The notes under the pieces were generated by a model. It ran no database searches. It was not told the DNA's origin and was given only the letters and a program-made list of their open reading frames with translations. A stretch of 18,112 bases of DNA from NCBI GenBank assembly GCA_017391665.1, contig JAFOXS010000196.1:1-18112 (forward strand), written 5' to 3'. Origin of the DNA: Alistipes sp. Lineage in GTDB: Bacteria > Bacteroidota > Bacteroidia > Bacteroidales > Rikenellaceae. The position numbers were made by a program, and so were the translations under genes. Below, piece after piece: positions 1 to 7,538 of this stretch (position 1 is its first letter; each line of letters begins with the position of its first letter).

Positions 1-2616
1 GGCGTTGCGCTCGGCCACGCCACGTGCCACGGCATTGCGTGAGTCTATGTCGCGCAGCGTGCGACGACGTCCGAAGGCGGTCACCACAAATCCCTTTTCG
101 CGGGCATCGGCCACGGCCTGCTCCATATACTCCTTGACGCGAGGATATGACTCAAAGTAGCCATCGATGATGGTCTTGGCCTCCGAGCGGGGAATATCGA
201 GTCGCTGCGCCAGACCGAATGCCGAAATACCATATATAATACCGAAGTTGGCAGTCTTGGCCTTACGGCGCTCGTCTGAAGTGACATCGTCGATGCTCTT
301 ATGGAACAGTTTTGCTGCCGTAGCAGCGTGGATGTCCTCACCATTCTTAAAGGCCTCGATAAGCGAGGGATCATCGCTCAGGTGCGCCATCACGCGCAAC
401 TCCACCTGACTATAGTCGGCGGCAAGGAATATATGCTCATCGTCCGAGGGGACAAAGGCGCGGCGTATGCGGCGACCCATATCATCTCGAACGGGGATAT
501 TCTGCAAATTGGGGTTGGTCGAAGAGAGGCGACCCGTAGCCGTCACGGCCTGATTGAACGAGGTGTGGATGCGTCCCGTCACGGGGTTAACCAGCTGAGG
601 CAGAGCCTCAACGTAGGTCGAAATAAGCTTCTTCACGCCACGATACTGCAGGATAAGATCGACGATGCGGTGCTTGCCCGCAAAGCCCTGCAGATACTCC
701 TCGTCGGTGGAGAACTGGCGTGTCTTGGTCATCTTGGGTTTATCCGTGATGCGCATCTTGGCAAAGAGCACCTCACCCAGCTGACGCGCCGAGTTGATGT
801 TGAGCATAGGCTCATCGGCAATCTGGCGTATCTCCGACTCCAGATCCTGCAGCAGGGCATTCAGCTCGACGGCATAGTCGGCAAGTTGCTGCGAATCAAT
901 CTTCACGCCTGCAAGCTCCATATCGGCCAGCACGTCGATCATAGGCTCCTCGACCTTGGAGTACAACTCCTCAAGCCCCTGCTCCAGCAGCATAGGCCAT
1001 AGCACCTGCTTAAGCTGCAGCGTGATGTCGGCATCCTCGGCGGCATACTCCTTGACAAGCTCCACACTCACCTGATCCATCGTCAATTGGCGTGCACCCT
1101 TGCCGATAAGGGTCTCGATAGCTATGGGCGAGTAGTTGAGATAGCGCTCGGCCATAAAGTTCATATTGTGACGCGACTCGGCATCGAGCAGATAGTGCAC
1201 AATCATGGTGTCGATCTTGCGACCCCGCACCTCAATGCCCAGACGCGAGAGAACCATAAGGTCAAATTTTATATTCTGCGCCACCTTCGTGATGCGCTCG
1301 CACTCAAACAGAGGTCGCACCACCTCGACAAAGGCCTGCGTATTTTCGGGTGTAAACGAAACGTACCACGCCTCGCCCCGCTCAACGGCAAACGACATAC
1401 CCACGATGCGGTCGCTGAAGTGGTCGAAGCCCGTAGTCTCGGTATCGAAGCATATCTCATCGCAGCGCATCAATCGCTCCACGAGCGAGCGCAGCTCCTC
1501 ATCCGAGGTGATGAGATGATATGTGTGCGGCGTAGTCTGCGCCGTGGCAAATCCTTGCGGTTCAACACTGGGCTCCTCCACAACCTCAACACTCTCTGTT
1601 ACGGCAGGCTCGGCTGCGGGTGCAGCAAAGGCGGCAAACAGATCACCCTGACCAGCCATCGCCTCACGCTTCTTGGCGGCCGACTTGGCCTGCGCCATCT
1701 CGGTGAGCTGACGCTGCGGTGCCTGCTGCGGCACGCCAGGCTCCTGGGCTGGCGTAAGGTTCTGCACATCGCGCAGGAACGAGGTAAAATCGAGCTCGGC
1801 ATAGAGGGCTCGCAGCTCGTCAATATTGGGAGGGCAGATCTCAAGATCCTTAGGTGAAAACTCCACGGGCACATCGGTGCAGATCGAGGCCAGACGCTTC
1901 GAGAGCAATAGCTTATCGCCCCACGCGGCAATCTTCTCGCCCTGCTTACCCTTGATATTCTGCACATTGGCAAGAATCGTTTCGCAGTCGCCCCACTCGC
2001 CAACCAGCTTGCAGGCTCCCTTCTCGCCGATGCCCGGCACACCGGGGATGTTGTCCGACGCATCGCCCCAGATAGCCAATATGTCGCGCACCAGCACGGG
2101 ATCTGGGATGCCGTACTTGGCACATATATCCTGCTCGCGCACGATCTCTATGTCGTCGCCCTTCTGCTTGTAGAGGTGGCGGCGTGGACCCACCAGCTGA
2201 CCGTAATCCTTATCGGGCGTAACCATATAGACATCATACCCCTCGGCCGAGGCTTTGTGAGCCAAAGTACCGATAACATCGTCGGCCTCATAACCCTCGA
2301 TTTCATAGACGGGGATGCGCATAGCCTGCAACAGACGGCAAAGGTAGGGCACCGAGGCGATGATATCCTCGGGTGTGGCGGGGCGGTTGGCCTTGTACTC
2401 GGGGTAGAGCTCGCAACGGAAGCAACCTCCCTTGGGGTCGAGCGCTACGCCCAGCATATCGGGTTTCTCGCGCTTCTGTATGTCGCGCAAAAACTTCGTG
2501 AAGCCGAACAAAACCGAGGTGTTCATGCCATGGCGGTTGCGCATCGGGCGACCGAAGAAGGCGTAGTAGTATTTGAATACGAGCGCGTAGGCGTCGATCA
2601 GAAATAGACGTTTCAT
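1..2616 (-). CDS. polA: DNA polymerase I, 3' end cut off by window edge
   Basis: DNA polymerase I fills gaps in excision repair and removes Okazaki primers. The minus-strand frame is open from the ATG at 2616 to the window edge (872 codons) with no stop, so the C-terminus is missing. Against a usual length of about 930 residues, roughly 60-70 are lost, including polymerase motif C. Residues 1 to about 290 form the 5' nuclease (start MKRLFLIDAYALVFKYYYAF). A Pro/Ala/Glu-rich linker follows. The 3'-5' exonuclease begins near 385 and keeps its DTET motif (D391, E393), so proofreading is probably active. Polymerase motif A, DYSQVELR, starts at D734, and motif B, RRKAKTANFGIIYG, lies near 780-795. 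The start is 7 bases after the queD stop, so the gene probably shares the queD promoter. No Shine-Dalgarno site is visible. Confidence 0.97.
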   Translation of the reverse strand, partial: MKRLFLIDAYALVFKYYYAFFGRPMRNRHGMNTSVLFGFTKFLRDIQKREKPDMLGVALDPKGGCFRCELYPEYKANRPATPEDIIASVPYLCRLLQAMRIPVYEIEGYEADDVIGTLAHKASAEGYDVYMVTPDKDYGQLVGPRRHLYKQKGDDIEIVREQDICAKYGIPDPVLVRDILAIWGDASDNIPGVPGIGEKGACKLVGEWGDCETILANVQNIKGKQGEKIAAWGDKLLLSKRLASICTDVPVEFSPKDLEICPPNIDELRALYAELDFTSFLRDVQNLTPAQEPGVPQQAPQRQLTEMAQAKSAAKKREAMAGQGDLFAAFAAPAAEPAVTESVEVVEEPSVEPQGFATAQTTPHTYHLITSDEELRSLVERLMRCDEICFDTETTGFDHFSDRIVGMSFAVERGEAWYVSFTPENTQAFVEVVRPLFECERITKVAQNIKFDLMVLSRLGIEVRGRKIDTMIVHYLLDAESRHNMNFMAERYLNYSPIAIETLIGKGARQLTMDQVSVELVKEYAAEDADITLQLKQVLWPMLLEQGLEELYSKVEEPMIDVLADMELAGVKIDSQQLADYAVELNALLQDLESEIRQIADEPMLNINSARQLGEVLFAKMRITDKPKMTKTRQFSTDEEYLQGFAGKHRIVDLILQYRGVKKLISTYVEALPQLVNPVTGRIHTSFNQAVTATGRLSSTNPNLQNIPVRDDMGRRIRRAFVPSDDEHIFLAADYSQVELRVMAHLSDDPSLIEAFKNGEDIHAATAAKLFHKSIDDVTSDERRKAKTANFGIIYGISAFGLAQRLDIPRSEAKTIIDGYFESYPRVKEYMEQAVADAREKGFVVTAFGRRRTLRDIDSRNAVARGVAERNA

Positions 2617-2623
2617 AGGAATT

Positions 2624-3076
2624 TTACAGATTATCCGATGCATACCACTCTGCATAAGACGAGGCTGTTTCGTGCAGGCGCAGTGAGTAGAGTTCCACAT
2701 CGTCGGGCAACGACTCAAGCAGTCGCTCGGCAAAGTCCGAAAGCATATTTTCGCACGTGGGCTGGTAATCAACCATCACGATGTTGGAGTAGATACCATC
2801 GAGCAGACAGCGCAGCTGCTCGCCCTGCTCGGTGCGGCGCACTATAAACGAATGGTCGAACTGCGATATGATCTGCTCGCCCACGATGCGCTTCAATAGG
2901 CCAAAGTCCATAACCATACCCTGCTTGGGATCGCACTCATCGGTCGATGGCTCGCCCTTTATGGTAACGAACAGGCGGTATGAGTGGCCGTGAATCTCGC
3001 GGCACGCACCGTCGTAGCCCTCAAGCGAATGGGCCGCCTCGAAAGAAAACTCCTTGGTAAGTCGAATAGTTGCCAT
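2624..3076 (-). CDS. queD: 6-carboxytetrahydropterin synthase (QueD/PTPS family)
   Basis: QueD converts 7,8-dihydroneopterin triphosphate, the FolE product, to 6-carboxytetrahydropterin, the first dedicated step toward the modified tRNA base queuosine. The 150-residue protein is complete for a bacterial family member. The three zinc-binding histidines are visible: H16 in FEAAH, and H29 and H31 in HGH. C25, four residues before HGH, is the expected catalytic cysteine. D74-H75 (DHS), E109 (PTCEN) and E136 (LHET) match the family's active-site and substrate-binding motifs. A good promoter lies just upstream, 22 bases from the ATG. The gene is followed after 7 bases by polA, so the two are likely co-transcribed. 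No other queuosine gene is in the window. PTPS relatives with other pterin roles exist, but the C-x3-HGH pattern favours QueD. Confidence 0.93.
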   Translation of the reverse strand: MATIRLTKEFSFEAAHSLEGYDGACREIHGHSYRLFVTIKGEPSTDECDPKQGMVMDFGLLKRIVGEQIISQFDHSFIVRRTEQGEQLRCLLDGIYSNIVMVDYQPTCENMLSDFAERLLESLPDDVELYSLRLHETASSYAEWYASDNL

Positions 3077-3097
3077 AATTTACAATCTTGTTACTTA

Positions 3098-3129
3098 CAA
3101 AAATACGCTTTTTATCGCTCTTGTGCAAA
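3098..3129 (-). promoter_or_regulatory. queD-polA promoter
   Basis: Read on the minus strand, TTTG (3126-3129) is followed by 20 bases and then TATTTTTG (3098-3105), matching the Bacteroidota consensus TTTG-N19-21-TAnnTTTG. The -7 box ends 22 bases before the queD ATG. The TTTG is the last part of the T-run of the upstream terminator. Confidence 0.75.
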
Positions 3130-3166
3130 AAAAAGAGGCTGTCTGACCGAAAGTCAGGCAACCTCT
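3127..3166 (-). terminator. Intrinsic terminator of the kbl-lrp operon
   Basis: An inverted repeat with arms 3134-3149 and 3151-3166 (outer arms AGAGG and CCTCT, inner arms CTGAC and GTCAG, one mismatch) is followed on the minus strand by a run of eight T residues (A-run 3127-3134). It sits 40 bases past the stop of the Lrp-family gene and before queD. Confidence 0.88.
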
Positions 3167-3205
3167 GTTACTAAAAAAACTGTTTTGCTCCGTTTACGAG
3201 CAATA

Positions 3206-3676
3206 TTACTCCAGACAATCTACATAGATCTCGCGCTGGAACGACTCATTGAGCGACATGTAGGTCTGCGTATTCGACACTCCGGGAACGTGGAGAATCT
3301 TGTCGAAGATGGTACGCATCAGGTGCTCGTTGTCGATGCAGTAGAGCTTCACCATCAGGTTGTAGGCACCGGTGATGTAGTGGCACTCAACGATCTCGGG
3401 GATACCCTTCAGATGCTCGACAGTATCCTGCTGGCGAGTGATATCGCTCACGCGGATTGAGATAAATGCACACACATCAAAGCCCAGTGACTTGGGCGCT
3501 ACAACGAGGCGGCTGCCCTGAATCACTCCCATATCCTCCAGCTTCTTGATGCGCTGGTGGATGGCCGCACCCGAGATACCGCACTCGCGGGCAATCTCGA
3601 GGAAGGGTGTACGGGCGTTCTTGATCAGAAAACGCAGGATTTTTTTATCCGTTGCGTCCAATGTAGTCTTTGCCAT
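3206..3676 (-). CDS. Lrp/AsnC-family transcriptional regulator
   Basis: This is a 156-residue protein of standard Lrp/AsnC length and layout. Residues about 6-55 (LDATDKKILRFLIKNART, then CGISGAAIHQRIKKLE) form the helix-turn-helix. Residues about 68-150 form the RAM domain, with the ligand-pocket segment YITGAYNLMVKL. Family members bind DNA as dimers or octamers and usually respond to amino acids. The gene starts 17 bases after the kbl stop with no terminator between them, so the two are very likely one transcript. This suggests, by inference only, that it senses glycine, threonine or a related amino acid and controls kbl or itself. The effector cannot be read from the sequence, and the name lrp would overstate what is known. 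Confidence 0.93.
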   Translation of the reverse strand: MAKTTLDATDKKILRFLIKNARTPFLEIARECGISGAAIHQRIKKLEDMGVIQGSRLVVAPKSLGFDVCAFISIRVSDITRQQDTVEHLKGIPEIVECHYITGAYNLMVKLYCIDNEHLMRTIFDKILHVPGVSNTQTYMSLNESFQREIYVDCLE

Positions 3677-3693
3677 AGTCCTTTCTCACTTTA

Positions 3694-4881
3694 TTATTTC
3701 AACACTCCCAACTCCTTGCCAATCTTCACGAAGGCCTCAACGCAGCGGTCGAGCTGCTCGGTTGTGTGACCTGCCGACACCTGCACGCGGATACGAGCCT
3801 GACCCTTGGGTACCACGGGGTAGTAGAAGCCCGTAACGAATACGCCCTCCTCCTGCAACTTGGCAGCGAAGTCCTGCGAGAGCTTTGCATCGTACAGCAT
3901 CACGGCGCAGATAGCCGACTGCGTAGGCTTGATGTCGAAACCTGCGGCGATCATCTTGGTGCGGAAGTGCTCGACGTTGGCAGCCAGACGGTCGTGCAGC
4001 TCGTCGCTCTCCTCCAGCATCTTGAACATCTCTATACCGGCACCTACTACTGCGGGGGGCAGCGAGTTAGAGAACAGATAGGGACGTGAGCGCTGACGCA
4101 GCATATCGATAATCTCCTTGCGACCAGTTGTGAAGCCACCCACAGCACCACCGAAGGCCTTGCCCAGCGTACCGGTGAGGATATCCACCTGACCACGAAG
4201 GTTATAGAGCTCGGTAATACCACGACCTGTCTTGCCCAGCACACCTGCCGAGTGGCACTCATCGACCATCACCAGGGCGTCGTACTTCTCAGCCAGAGCA
4301 CAGATCTCGTCCAGCGGTGCAGCGTTGCCGTCCATAGAGAATACACCGTCGGTTACGATGATGCGGAAGCGCTGTGCCTGTGCACGCTTCAGGCAATCCT
4401 CCAACTCAGCCATATCGGCATTGGCGTAACGGTAGCGAACAGCCTTACAAAGACGCACGCCGTCGATGATCGAAGCGTGGTTCAGAGCATCAGAGATGAT
4501 GGCATCCTGCTCGGTGAGGAGGGGCTCGAACACGCCACCATTAGCATCGAAGCAGGCAGCGTAGAGGATAGTATCCTCGGTACCGAAGTAGTCGGCGATA
4601 GCCTTCTCCAGCTCCTTGTGCATATCCTGGCAGCCGCAGATAAAACGAACAGACGACATACCAAAGCCGCGCTCGTCCATAGCCTTCTTTGCCGCCTCGA
4701 TAAGGCGGGGATTGTCCGACAGACCGAGGTAGTTGTTGGCGCAGAAGTTCAGAACCTTCTTGCCCGCTACGTCAATCTCGGCACGCTGCGGCGACTCGAT
4801 TATGCGCTCGGTCTTGTAAAGACCAGCCGCCTTGATGGCATCCAGCTCCTGCTGGAGATACTCTTTAATCTTTCCGTACAT
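3694..4881 (-). CDS. kbl: Glycine C-acetyltransferase (2-amino-3-ketobutyrate CoA ligase)
   Basis: This PLP enzyme of the alpha-oxoamine synthase family cleaves 2-amino-3-ketobutyrate with CoA to glycine and acetyl-CoA, the second step of threonine breakdown. Its 395 residues match the family (about 398 in E. coli). K241 in TGTLGKAFGG is the Schiff-base lysine. D207 and H210 in MVDECHSAG contact PLP, and H135 in LNHAS stacks on the cofactor. The N-terminal NFCANNYLGLS and GFGMSSVRFICG segments are typical of Kbl rather than of BioF or HemA. The partner threonine 3-dehydrogenase is not next to it; an Lrp-family regulator follows instead. It has a promoter with a leader of about 110 bases carrying a long hairpin, so leader-based control is possible. 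Confidence 0.95.
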   Translation of the reverse strand: MYGKIKEYLQQELDAIKAAGLYKTERIIESPQRAEIDVAGKKVLNFCANNYLGLSDNPRLIEAAKKAMDERGFGMSSVRFICGCQDMHKELEKAIADYFGTEDTILYAACFDANGGVFEPLLTEQDAIISDALNHASIIDGVRLCKAVRYRYANADMAELEDCLKRAQAQRFRIIVTDGVFSMDGNAAPLDEICALAEKYDALVMVDECHSAGVLGKTGRGITELYNLRGQVDILTGTLGKAFGGAVGGFTTGRKEIIDMLRQRSRPYLFSNSLPPAVVGAGIEMFKMLEESDELHDRLAANVEHFRTKMIAAGFDIKPTQSAICAVMLYDAKLSQDFAAKLQEEGVFVTGFYYPVVPKGQARIRVQVSAGHTTEQLDRCVEAFVKIGKELGVLK

Positions 4882-4925
4882 AGTTTTTGATTTTATTTGA
4901 TATTTTATACTCGGCTTGGTTTATG

Positions 4926-4978
4926 CCACCCTCGCATCTGCGCCACATGCCCGCGAAACAGACACCTGCGGAGGGTGG
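4926..4978 (-). promoter_or_regulatory. Structured hairpin in the kbl 5' leader
   Basis: On the minus strand, CCACCCT (complement of 4972-4978) pairs with AGGGTGG (complement of 4926-4932). The arms continue inward as CGCA with TGCG and TCTG with CAGA, with small bulges on one side, around a GC-rich apical loop. This GC-rich block stands out in an AT-rich spacer. It lies between the predicted kbl transcription start (near 4991) and the ATG at 4881, leaving 44 bases to the start codon. No T-run follows, so it is not a simple terminator. I do not recognise a known riboswitch class. Confidence 0.5.
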
Positions 4979-4996
4979 AATACTTACAATTTTCAA

Positions 4997-5027
4997 CAAA
5001 ATTACAAAACATTATCAACACAAGCAA
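4997..5027 (-). promoter_or_regulatory. kbl promoter
   Basis: On the minus strand, GTTG ending at 5025 is followed by 20 bases and then TAATTTTG (4997-5004). This fits the Bacteroidota -33/-7 pattern and would give a leader of about 110 bases before kbl. The 305-base divergent spacer between kbl and folE (4882-5186) otherwise holds only the leader hairpin, the folE-side promoter candidate and AT-rich sequence. Confidence 0.6.
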
Positions 5028-5168
5028 CAGTTTTGTGCACTTTTTTCGGCTTTTGATTACAATTTGTAACACTCTTTAGCCCAAAGAGCAAAAAAAGCAA
5101 TATGGCGTGAGGTTTTATTTGTTAATTAACTCTACGGCTCATATTACCCCACATTTCGCCCTCGGCCG

Positions 5169-5199
5169 TTGCAAAATAGCCAAACAATGAGTAACTTTG
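5169..5199 (+). promoter_or_regulatory. Candidate folE promoter, overlapping the possible start codons
   Basis: GTTG (5168-5171), 20 bases, then TAACTTTG (5192-5199) fits the consensus and has the same -7 box as guaB. The predicted transcription start (about 5203-5206) lies after the ATG at 5187 and just before the ATG at 5208. If it is real, translation would begin at 5208 on a nearly leaderless message; otherwise the match is chance. Confidence 0.4.
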
Positions 5200-5813
5200 C
5201 CACGTATATGGAACAGAATTACATTCGCGAAGAGCGTTACGACGCCGACCGCATAGAAAAACTTGCATACCACTACCGTGAAATTCTCGCTCTGCTGGGT
5301 GAGGATCCCCAGCGTGAGGGACTTCTGAAGACGCCCGAGCGTGTAGCCAAAGCCATGTCGTTTGTGACGAAGGGCTACGGGCAGGATCCCATCGAGATCA
5401 TCAACTCGGCAATCTTTACCGAGGAGTATCAGCAGATGGTATTGGTTAAGGATATTTAACTATTCTCGATGTGCGAGCACCACATGATGCCCTTCGTGGG
5501 TAAGGCGCACGTGGCGTACATCCCCAACGGCAAGATCACGGGCCTGTCGAAGATTGCCCGCGTGGTGGAGTGCTTTGCCCGTCGCCTGCAGGTGCAGGAG
5601 CGCCTGACGGTGCAGATTCGTGACTGCATACAGCAGGCACTGAACCCCATCGGTGTGGCCGTGGTGATCGAGGCGAGCCACATGTGCATGCAGATGCGTG
5701 GCGTGGAGAAGCTGGGCTCGGCAACCACCACATCTGCCTTTACTGGCGTATTCCTCAAGGATACCCGCACACGCGAGGAGTTCCTTACTTTGATTAGTAA
5801 TAAATACCGATAA
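5187..5813 (+). pseudogene. folE: GTP cyclohydrolase I interrupted by an in-frame TAA
   Basis: FolE converts GTP to 7,8-dihydroneopterin triphosphate, the entry step for folate and, through QueD, queuosine. The frame reads through the conserved N-terminal part ([20 protein letters not shown], then ERVAKAMSF) to VLVKDI. It hits TAA at 5457-5459, then resumes in the same frame with [12 protein letters not shown] and runs to the natural stop at 5811-5813. Intact relatives have VKDI, one acidic residue, then a short aromatic/serine segment and CEHH, so exactly one residue is replaced by the stop. GAA to TAA, a single change, would explain it. Zinc and catalytic residues C and H of CEHH, and the later C of HMCMQMRG, are all retained. 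ATG 5469 could allow restart but would lose the N-terminal domain. The start may be 5187 or 5208. It is either a true nonsense mutation or a sequence error. Confidence 0.85.
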
Positions 5814-6667
5814 TGTTTCGCCACACATTACATATCGTTACCTGCTGCCTGATACTTCTATCAGCAGCCTGCTCGCCCAAGCATAAGGCCGAGGGCGGAG
5901 AGAGTGGATTGCGTGTAATGTCTTTCAACGTGCGTTACACGGGCGAGCGCGAGACCGATGGCGACAACCACTGGGACTGGCGTCGTGCGGCATCAATCAA
6001 TATGGTGCGCGAGGAGCGCCCCGCGGTGATGGGAGTGCAGGAGGCTCTGGCGCCGCAGCTGCAGTTTCTGGATGAAAATCTGCCTGAGTATGGCTACGTT
6101 GGCGTAGGTCGCGACGATGGCAAGAGCGCCGGCGAGCATATGGCGATATTTTACTTAAAGGAGGCTATCGAACTGGAGGATTGGGGTACGTTCTGGCTCT
6201 CGCAGACTCCCGACCAGGTGACCATGGGCTGGGATGCCGTATGCTACCGCACATGCACATGGGCGCTGATACGCGACAAGGCCACAGGCAAACAGTTTGC
6301 TATGCTGAACACCCACCTCGACCATCGTGGCGAGGAGGCAAGAGAACAGAGCATTGTACTTATAGTAAATAAGATTAAGGAGATAGTACCCGAGGGAACA
6401 CCCCTGTTTTTAACGGGCGACTTTAACTCTACGACCGACAGCGAGATATATGCTCCCCTGAAGGCCGTAGCCGAGGATGCCCGCGAGGTAGCAGTCGAGA
6501 GTGACCGCCGAGGCACGTTCAACGGCTGGGGCAAGGCTTCGAGTGTCATCGACCACATCTTTGTGCGAGGTGTGGAGGTTGATAGCTTCAAGGTGCTGTG
6601 CGACAAGAACTATGGCGCAGCATACATCTCGGATCACTACCCCGTGGTGGCTGACGTAAGATTTTAA
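5813..6667 (+). CDS. Secreted endonuclease/exonuclease/phosphatase-family lipoprotein, copy 1
   Basis: This 284-residue protein has an N-terminal hydrophobic signal ending in LLSAAC, with C20 as the likely lipidated cysteine, so it is probably anchored outside the inner membrane. The EEP (DNase I-like, metal-dependent phosphoesterase) fold motifs appear in order: MSFNVR with the metal-site Asn, VQEA with the metal-binding Glu, NTHLDH, TGDFN, and SDHYP with the catalytic Asp-His pair. The real substrate (nucleic acid, phospholipid, sugar phosphate) cannot be told from sequence. The start is fixed by the signal peptide and by its ATG overlapping the folE stop by one base (TAATG), which implies translational coupling. 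The next gene, 26 bases on, is a paralogue. Confidence 0.9.
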   Translation: MFRHTLHIVTCCLILLSAACSPKHKAEGGESGLRVMSFNVRYTGERETDGDNHWDWRRAASINMVREERPAVMGVQEALAPQLQFLDENLPEYGYVGVGRDDGKSAGEHMAIFYLKEAIELEDWGTFWLSQTPDQVTMGWDAVCYRTCTWALIRDKATGKQFAMLNTHLDHRGEEAREQSIVLIVNKIKEIVPEGTPLFLTGDFNSTTDSEIYAPLKAVAEDAREVAVESDRRGTFNGWGKASSVIDHIFVRGVEVDSFKVLCDKNYGAAYISDHYPVVADVRF

Positions 6668-6693
6668 AATACAATAACTTAAACCTAATAAAA

Positions 6694-7524
6694 ATGAAAA
6701 AGATTCTGTTATTTGCCCTGACGGCAGTGGTAGCACTCGGTGTTACCTCATGTGCCGAGAAGAAGAACGACATTAAGGTCATCTCGTACAACGTACGTGT
6801 AAACAACGAGGGTGACGGCGAGAACAAGTGGGACCTGCGCAAGCACGCCTCAATTGCTATGATCCGCGACGAGAAGCCCACCATCTTTGGTCTGCAGGAG
6901 GCTAAGCCCGAGCAGATGCAGTACCTGGTGGAGAACCTGCCCGAGTATGGTCACATCGGCGTAGGCCGTGAGGATGGTGTATCATCGGGTGAGCATATGA
7001 CCATCTTCTATTTGAAGGATCAGGTGGAGCTTTTGGACGGTGGTACCTTCTGGCTCTCGGAGACTCCCGAGGAGCCCTCGATGGGTTGGGATGCTGCCTG
7101 CAAGCGCTCATGCACATGGACCAAGCTGCGCATGAAGGATACAGGCAAGGAGTTCGCATATATCAACACTCACCTCGACCACGTAGGTAAGGTGGCACAG
7201 CGCGAGGGTCTGGCTCTGATCTGCCGTCGCTTCGCTGAGATCGTTCCCGTGGGCATGCCCGCATTCCTTACTGCCGACTTCAACGCCGTGACATCTGACC
7301 CCATCTTCGAGCCCCTGAACGCCGAGATGTTGGACGCTCGTGAGGTAGCTCCCGAGACCGACCGTCGTGGTACGTTCAACGGCTGGGGTAAGGCCGACTC
7401 GGTTATCGACCACATCTTCTTCCGTGGTGCCGAGGCTCACTCATTCAAGGTGTTGCGCGACAAGGATTACGGTGCTCCCTATATTTCGGATCATTATCCT
7501 GTCGTAATGACTGCAACCTTTTAA
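6694..7524 (+). CDS. Secreted endonuclease/exonuclease/phosphatase-family lipoprotein, copy 2
   Basis: This 276-residue tandem paralogue of the preceding gene is about half identical by eye, with long shared blocks such as DRRGTFNGWGKA and AYISDHYPVV or PYISDHYPVV. The signal peptide ends GVTSC, with C20 as the lipidation site. EEP motifs are ISYNVR, LQEA, NTHLDH and SDHYP. The fourth motif reads TADFN instead of the TGDFN of copy 1; the key Asp and Asn are kept, so activity is plausible. It uses CGT and GGT codons more freely than its neighbour, perhaps reflecting higher expression. No terminator separates the two copies, so they likely share a transcript. The substrate is unknown. Confidence 0.9.
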   Translation: MKKILLFALTAVVALGVTSCAEKKNDIKVISYNVRVNNEGDGENKWDLRKHASIAMIRDEKPTIFGLQEAKPEQMQYLVENLPEYGHIGVGREDGVSSGEHMTIFYLKDQVELLDGGTFWLSETPEEPSMGWDAACKRSCTWTKLRMKDTGKEFAYINTHLDHVGKVAQREGLALICRRFAEIVPVGMPAFLTADFNAVTSDPIFEPLNAEMLDAREVAPETDRRGTFNGWGKADSVIDHIFFRGAEAHSFKVLRDKDYGAPYISDHYPVVMTATF

Positions 7525-7538
7525 ATCTACGCCTCAGA

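Noticed and set aside
301..1857. Long plus-strand frames of 233 and 256 codons (301-1002 and 1087-1857)
   Set aside because: They lie opposite polA, whose frame is continuous and full of family motifs; the antisense proteins have no recognisable features.
4882..5186. Glycine or SAM riboswitch upstream of kbl
   Set aside because: I see none of the conserved core sequences of those classes; only a generic structured hairpin is supported.
5457..5474. folE as two cooperating split genes or programmed stop readthrough
   Set aside because: The second half would start inside the active-site strand and lose the N-terminal domain, and TAA followed by C is not a known efficient readthrough signal. 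A nonsense mutation or error is simpler.
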